Part shown: piece by piece, positions 60,816 to 64,000 of the stretch
Numbering within the stretch: position 1 is the stretch's first letter
How the letters are laid out: each line of letters begins with the position of its first letter
DNA from: JAVBMP01 sp031552195
GTDB lineage: Bacteria > Desulfobacterota > Desulfovibrionia > Desulfovibrionales > Desulfovibrionaceae
Assembly (NCBI GenBank): GCA_031552195.1
Contig: JAVBMT010000010.1
Coordinates: 62,001 to 126,000 of the forward strand
DNA length: 64,000 nucleotides
Reading direction: 5' to 3'
Notes under the pieces: model-generated
What the model was told of the DNA's origin: nothing
Database searches by the model: none
The model's input: only the letters and a program-made list of their open reading frames with translations
Translations under genes and position numbers: made by a program

Positions 60816-61402
60816 TAACGGCTTGCCTTCATATGAAAGGCCCTGTTTCCGGCAAGCGGAAGCAGGGCCTTTCCGTTCAGGCCGTCCAGGCTTTGCGCCC
60901 CGGAAAATCACAGCCGTATCGTGCTGAAAAACGGAAATAGTATTGCAAGGCGTATTCCGGCAACAGGCGAATGCCGCGAAAAAACTAAAAAACGTTTGAA
61001 TTTAGTATGGCTATGGGGTATTAATATACCAAAGGCGTAATATAAATAACGCCAGCGGAATTGATTCCTTTCGCGGCTCATTTTTTACAGGTTTTCCGGA
61101 GCGACCATGCGTAATGCAAGTGACGGCAGGCCGAAGCATGACCCAGGATGGCCAAAACAAACCTGGATAACGCGCCGAAGCGGCGCGCCTGATTCTTTTG
61201 AACTTGAAACGGCAGGTTGCCGATGTGATTTGAGAACGATTCGCCGTTTATTGTCGAACAAGCCGGTTTTCTTGGTGGTTCTGGAAAGAACGCTGGAAAG
61301 GCCGGTTTTTTTGTTACCTTTTGAACATATTTTTTTATAAAGGCGGGTAGCTTTAATCTTGAACGGATTCACGGCATAAAAAATAACTCCGAGAGGTGAG
61401 TC
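60816..61402. other. Long leader region upstream of mop
   Basis: 587 bases. A terminator lies at the left end (60835-60873). The rest has a palindrome GGTATTAATATACC (61017-61030), a small hairpin GGCGT...ACGCC (61035-61054), and AT-rich sequence. A 77-codon open frame at 61107 has a weak ribosome site and no resemblance to a protein. No molybdenum-cofactor riboswitch could be recognised. Confidence 0.5.
60835..60873 (+). terminator. Terminator of the membrane-protein gene
   Basis: GAAAGGCCCTG (60835-60845) pairs with CAGGGCCTTTC (60863-60873), with further pairing inside (TTCCG/CGGAA). The T-run is short, so efficiency is uncertain. Confidence 0.7.
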
Positions 61403-64000
61403 ATGATTCAAAAGAGATTTTTTGTAAACGGTGTGGAACGTAACGTATTTGTTGAGAGCGAGGCCTCTCTCGCCACTGTGCTGCGAGAACAGCTCGGGCT
61501 TACCGGCACCAAGGTCGGTTGCGGGGAAGGCCAGTGCGGGGCCTGTTCAGTTATTCTGGACGGCAAGGTGATACGTTCCTGTGTGACCAAAATGAGCCGG
61601 GTTCCGGAAGGAGCCAGGGTTACAACGATTGAAGGCGTCGGAACCCCTGAAAACATGCATCCCCTGCAAAGGGCCTGGATCAGGCACGGGGCCGCCCAAT
61701 GCGGTTTCTGCGCTCCCGGCTTCATCGTTTCCGCCAAAGGTCTGCTGGATGAAAACAAAAATCCCACCCGTGAAGAGGTGCGCGACTGGTTCCAGAAACA
61801 TCGCAACGCCTGCCGTTGCACCGGGTATGTTCCGCTGGTGGACGCGGTCATGGACGCGGCCAGGGTGCTGCGCGGAGAAATGAAGCCGGAAGAGCTTGAT
61901 TTCGTCATGCCGCCGGACGGGCGCATCTGGGGCAGCAAATATCCGCGTCCTACCGCCGTCGGCAAGGTGACTGGAACGCTGGACTACGGCGCGGACCTCG
62001 GCCTCAAACTGCCGCCGGACGCCCTGCATGTCGCTTTGGTTCAAGCCAGGGTTTCCCACGCCAATATCCGGGGCATAGACACATCGGAAGCGGAAAGGAT
62101 GCCTGGAGTGGTGAAGGTCGTCACCCACAAAGACGTTAAAGGCAGAAACCGCATCACCGGCTTGATTACCTTTCCGGCCAACAAGGGCGACGGTTGGGAC
62201 AGGCCCATTCTTTGCGACGAGAAAATTTTCCAGTACGGCGACGCCGTGGCTATGGTCTGCGCCGCCAGCTTCGCCGAAGCTGAGGCGGCCGCCGCCAAAG
62301 TCAAGCTCGACCTTGAAGTTCTGCCCGCCTATATGTCGATTCCGGCGGCCAAGGCGGCGGACGCCATTGAAATCCACCCCGGAACCCCGAACCATTATTT
62401 CACTCAGAAAATCGCAAAAGGGGCGGATACCGGCCCTATTTTCAGCCGGAGCGACGTGGTGACGGTTGAGGAAAACGTTATTTCAAGCCGCCAGCCGCAT
62501 ATGCCCATTGAGCCTGACGTGGGTTTCGCCTGGTTTTCTGACGACGGCAAGCTGCACATTCACTCGAAATCCATCGGCGTTCACCTGCACCATGCCATGA
62601 TCGCGCCCGGCCTGGGCATTGAGCCTGACAAGCTGGTTCTGAGCGCCAACCCGATGGGCGGAACCTTCGGCTACAAATTCAGCCCGACCATGGAAGCCTT
62701 GCTCGGCGTGGCCGCAATGGCCACCGGACGCCCGGTGTTCCTGCGCTATAACTACCGCCAGCAGCAGCAATACACCGGCAAACGCTCGCCTTTTTACATC
62801 AATATCAAGCTTGCGGCCGGCAAAGACGGCAAGCTGCTGGGAATGGAAACCGATTTTGACGTCGACCATGGCCCCTATTCGGAATTCGGCGACCTGCTGA
62901 CCCTGCGCGGCGTGCAGTTTATCGGCGCGGGCTACGATATCCCGAACATCAGGGGCGAAGGCCGCACCATTTGCACGAACCACGCCTGGGGTTCGGCCTT
63001 CCGCGCCTACGGTTCGCCCCAGTCTTTCCTGGCTTCCGAAATAGCCATGGACGAACTGGCGGAAAAGCTGGGCATGGACCCGCTCGAACTGCGCGCGAAA
63101 AACGTTTACCGAGAAGGTTCGCTCAACCCCAGCGGGCAGACGCCAGATTCCTATTCCCTGCCCAAGATGATCGAGGCGATTCGCCCGCAGTACAAGGCCG
63201 CCCTTGAAAAGGCCAAAAAGGAATCCACCCCGGCCTACAAGAAGGGCGTCGGCATTTCAATCGGCGCTTACGGCTGCGGCCTTGACGGGCCTGACACCTC
63301 TGAAGCGTTCGTTGAAATGAACCCGGACGGAACCATAACCGTCGGCACGGCCTGGGAAGACCACGGGCAGGGCGCTGACGCCGGGGCTGTCGGCTGCGCC
63401 CACGAAGCCTTGCGCCCGATGGGCGTTTGCGCCTGCAAGCTGCGCTTTACCTGGCCGGATACGGAAAAAACCCCCAATTCCGGCCCGGCGGGCGGTTCGC
63501 GTTCCCAGGTCGTAACCGGCAACGCCATCCGCGTGGCCTGCGAAGCGCTGCTGGCCGCCGCGAAAAAGCCGGGCGGCGGATATATGGACTACGCGGAATT
63601 GAAGGCCGCCGGAAAGCCCACCCGTTATGACGGCGCTTTTTCCATTCCCGGAGTTCCCTGCGATGAAAACGGCCAGGGCAAGCCTTTCATGGTTTACATG
63701 TACGCCCTGTTCATGGCTGAGGTCACGGTTGAAACAGCCAGCGGCAAAACGGTTGTGAACAAGGTTACCGTTATGAGCGACGTGGGCAAGATCAATAACC
63801 GCCTTGTGGTTGACGGGCAGATTTACGGCGGCGTGGCCCAGGGCGTGGGCCTGGCCCTGTCCGAAGACTTCGAGGATGTCGAGAAGCACGCCAGCATGAT
63901 GGGCGGCGGTTTCCCATACATCAAGGATATTCCGGACGATATTGAAATACATTACTTTGAAGAGGAGCGCGAATTCGGCCCCTTCGGCTCGGCCGGCGTC
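61403..64000 (+). CDS. mop: Molybdenum aldehyde oxidoreductase (3' truncated by window edge)
   Basis: Xanthine-oxidase-family enzyme oxidising aldehydes to acids, like Desulfovibrio gigas Mop (907 residues); 866 residues are present. The first [2Fe-2S] cluster has C40, C45, C48 and C60; the second C100, C103, C137 and C139, exactly as in that protein. The molybdenum domain follows: GGTFGYKFSP, RSPFYIN, GSAFRAYGSPQ and GPAGGSRSQV. The catalytic glutamate after GPFGSAGV falls just past the edge. GAGAGGTG precedes ATG 61403. As in the gigas protein no FAD domain is present. Confidence 0.96.
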   Translation, partial: MIQKRFFVNGVERNVFVESEASLATVLREQLGLTGTKVGCGEGQCGACSVILDGKVIRSCVTKMSRVPEGARVTTIEGVGTPENMHPLQRAWIRHGAAQCGFCAPGFIVSAKGLLDENKNPTREEVRDWFQKHRNACRCTGYVPLVDAVMDAARVLRGEMKPEELDFVMPPDGRIWGSKYPRPTAVGKVTGTLDYGADLGLKLPPDALHVALVQARVSHANIRGIDTSEAERMPGVVKVVTHKDVKGRNRITGLITFPANKGDGWDRPILCDEKIFQYGDAVAMVCAASFAEAEAAAAKVKLDLEVLPAYMSIPAAKAADAIEIHPGTPNHYFTQKIAKGADTGPIFSRSDVVTVEENVISSRQPHMPIEPDVGFAWFSDDGKLHIHSKSIGVHLHHAMIAPGLGIEPDKLVLSANPMGGTFGYKFSPTMEALLGVAAMATGRPVFLRYNYRQQQQYTGKRSPFYINIKLAAGKDGKLLGMETDFDVDHGPYSEFGDLLTLRGVQFIGAGYDIPNIRGEGRTICTNHAWGSAFRAYGSPQSFLASEIAMDELAEKLGMDPLELRAKNVYREGSLNPSGQTPDSYSLPKMIEAIRPQYKAALEKAKKESTPAYKKGVGISIGAYGCGLDGPDTSEAFVEMNPDGTITVGTAWEDHGQGADAGAVGCAHEALRPMGVCACKLRFTWPDTEKTPNSGPAGGSRSQVVTGNAIRVACEALLAAAKKPGGGYMDYAELKAAGKPTRYDGAFSIPGVPCDENGQGKPFMVYMYALFMAEVTVETASGKTVVNKVTVMSDVGKINNRLVVDGQIYGGVAQGVGLALSEDFEDVEKHASMMGGGFPYIKDIPDDIEIHYFEEEREFGPFGSAGV

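Noticed and set aside
61107..61340. 77-codon frame in the mop leader
   Set aside because: A ribosome-site-like GGAG precedes it, but the translation shows no recognisable feature and the region looks regulatory.
1..64000. CRISPR arrays, rRNA genes, integrases and defence systems
   Set aside because: No regularly spaced repeats, no rRNA core sequences, and no defence genes were seen on either strand.

Overview
The window reads as a chromosome segment from a Desulfovibrionaceae (Desulfovibrio-like) bacterium. The evidence is established family knowledge applied to visible genes: the alternative siroheme-to-heme pathway (AhbC, HemB, AhbD and an AhbA/B-type Lrp protein), a molybdenum aldehyde oxidoreductase closely matching the Desulfovibrio Mop type, a DUF39 homocysteine-synthesis protein, and the acpP-fabF-glyA-dCMP deaminase-ribD-ribE-ribBA-ribH gene order. 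No rRNA, CRISPR array, intact prophage or complete insertion sequence is visible. Most of the window is housekeeping DNA with short intergenic gaps.

Layout. 1-3239: end of an amino-acid ABC ATPase gene, tRNA-Val, thrS and infC; the L35/L20 genes that usually follow infC are absent. 3240-8734: a run of terminator hairpins, a PEP-CTERM protein (minus) and a large orphan hybrid sensor kinase (minus). 8735-16112: fatty-acid, one-carbon and riboflavin block (plus). 16380-21961: heme-synthesis cluster carrying a small PAS-like protein and a duplicated-cysteine-motif protein, ending with queH. 21997-30494: DUF39 (minus), a hotdog thioesterase fused to an ACT-type domain, an MFS transporter, hflX, an MBL-fold protein, rsmD and coaD. 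30495-32776: a small accessory island with an IS481-type transposase remnant, dispersed palindromic repeats and orphan small genes, one of them phage DUF2635-like. 32830-44000: lipoprotein, NhaD/CitMHS-type antiporter, yebC, rlmE, CgeB-like protein, amino-acid ABC binding protein and permease, two YbaK-family deacylases flanking a second PEP-CTERM protein, and a YjbQ protein. 44017-48038: copper chaperone and CopA, a universal stress protein, tpx. 48118-57841: a long leftward series (Nif3-like, zinc ribbon/coiled coil, RNase P RNA, lnt, prfB with a programmed frameshift, GGDEF protein, MinD/FlhG-like ATPase, small membrane protein, GH57-like protein). 58228-64000: motAB, an unknown membrane protein and mop, which runs off the right edge.

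How it fits together. The rib block makes FMN/FAD from GTP and ribulose-5-phosphate, while acpP/fabF supply fatty-acid elongation and glyA one-carbon units. The ahb/hemB cluster converts glutamate-derived porphyrin precursors to heme through siroheme. Two unusual small proteins sit inside that cluster and are the best candidates for undescribed partners of the pathway. Other points for a second look are the thioesterase-ACT fusion, the apparent AUA start of hflX (and probably infC), the dispersed composite palindromic repeat, and the very long perfect palindromes downstream of both PEP-CTERM genes.

Limits: all calls come from reading translations and nucleotide patterns by eye. No database search, folding or expression data were used.
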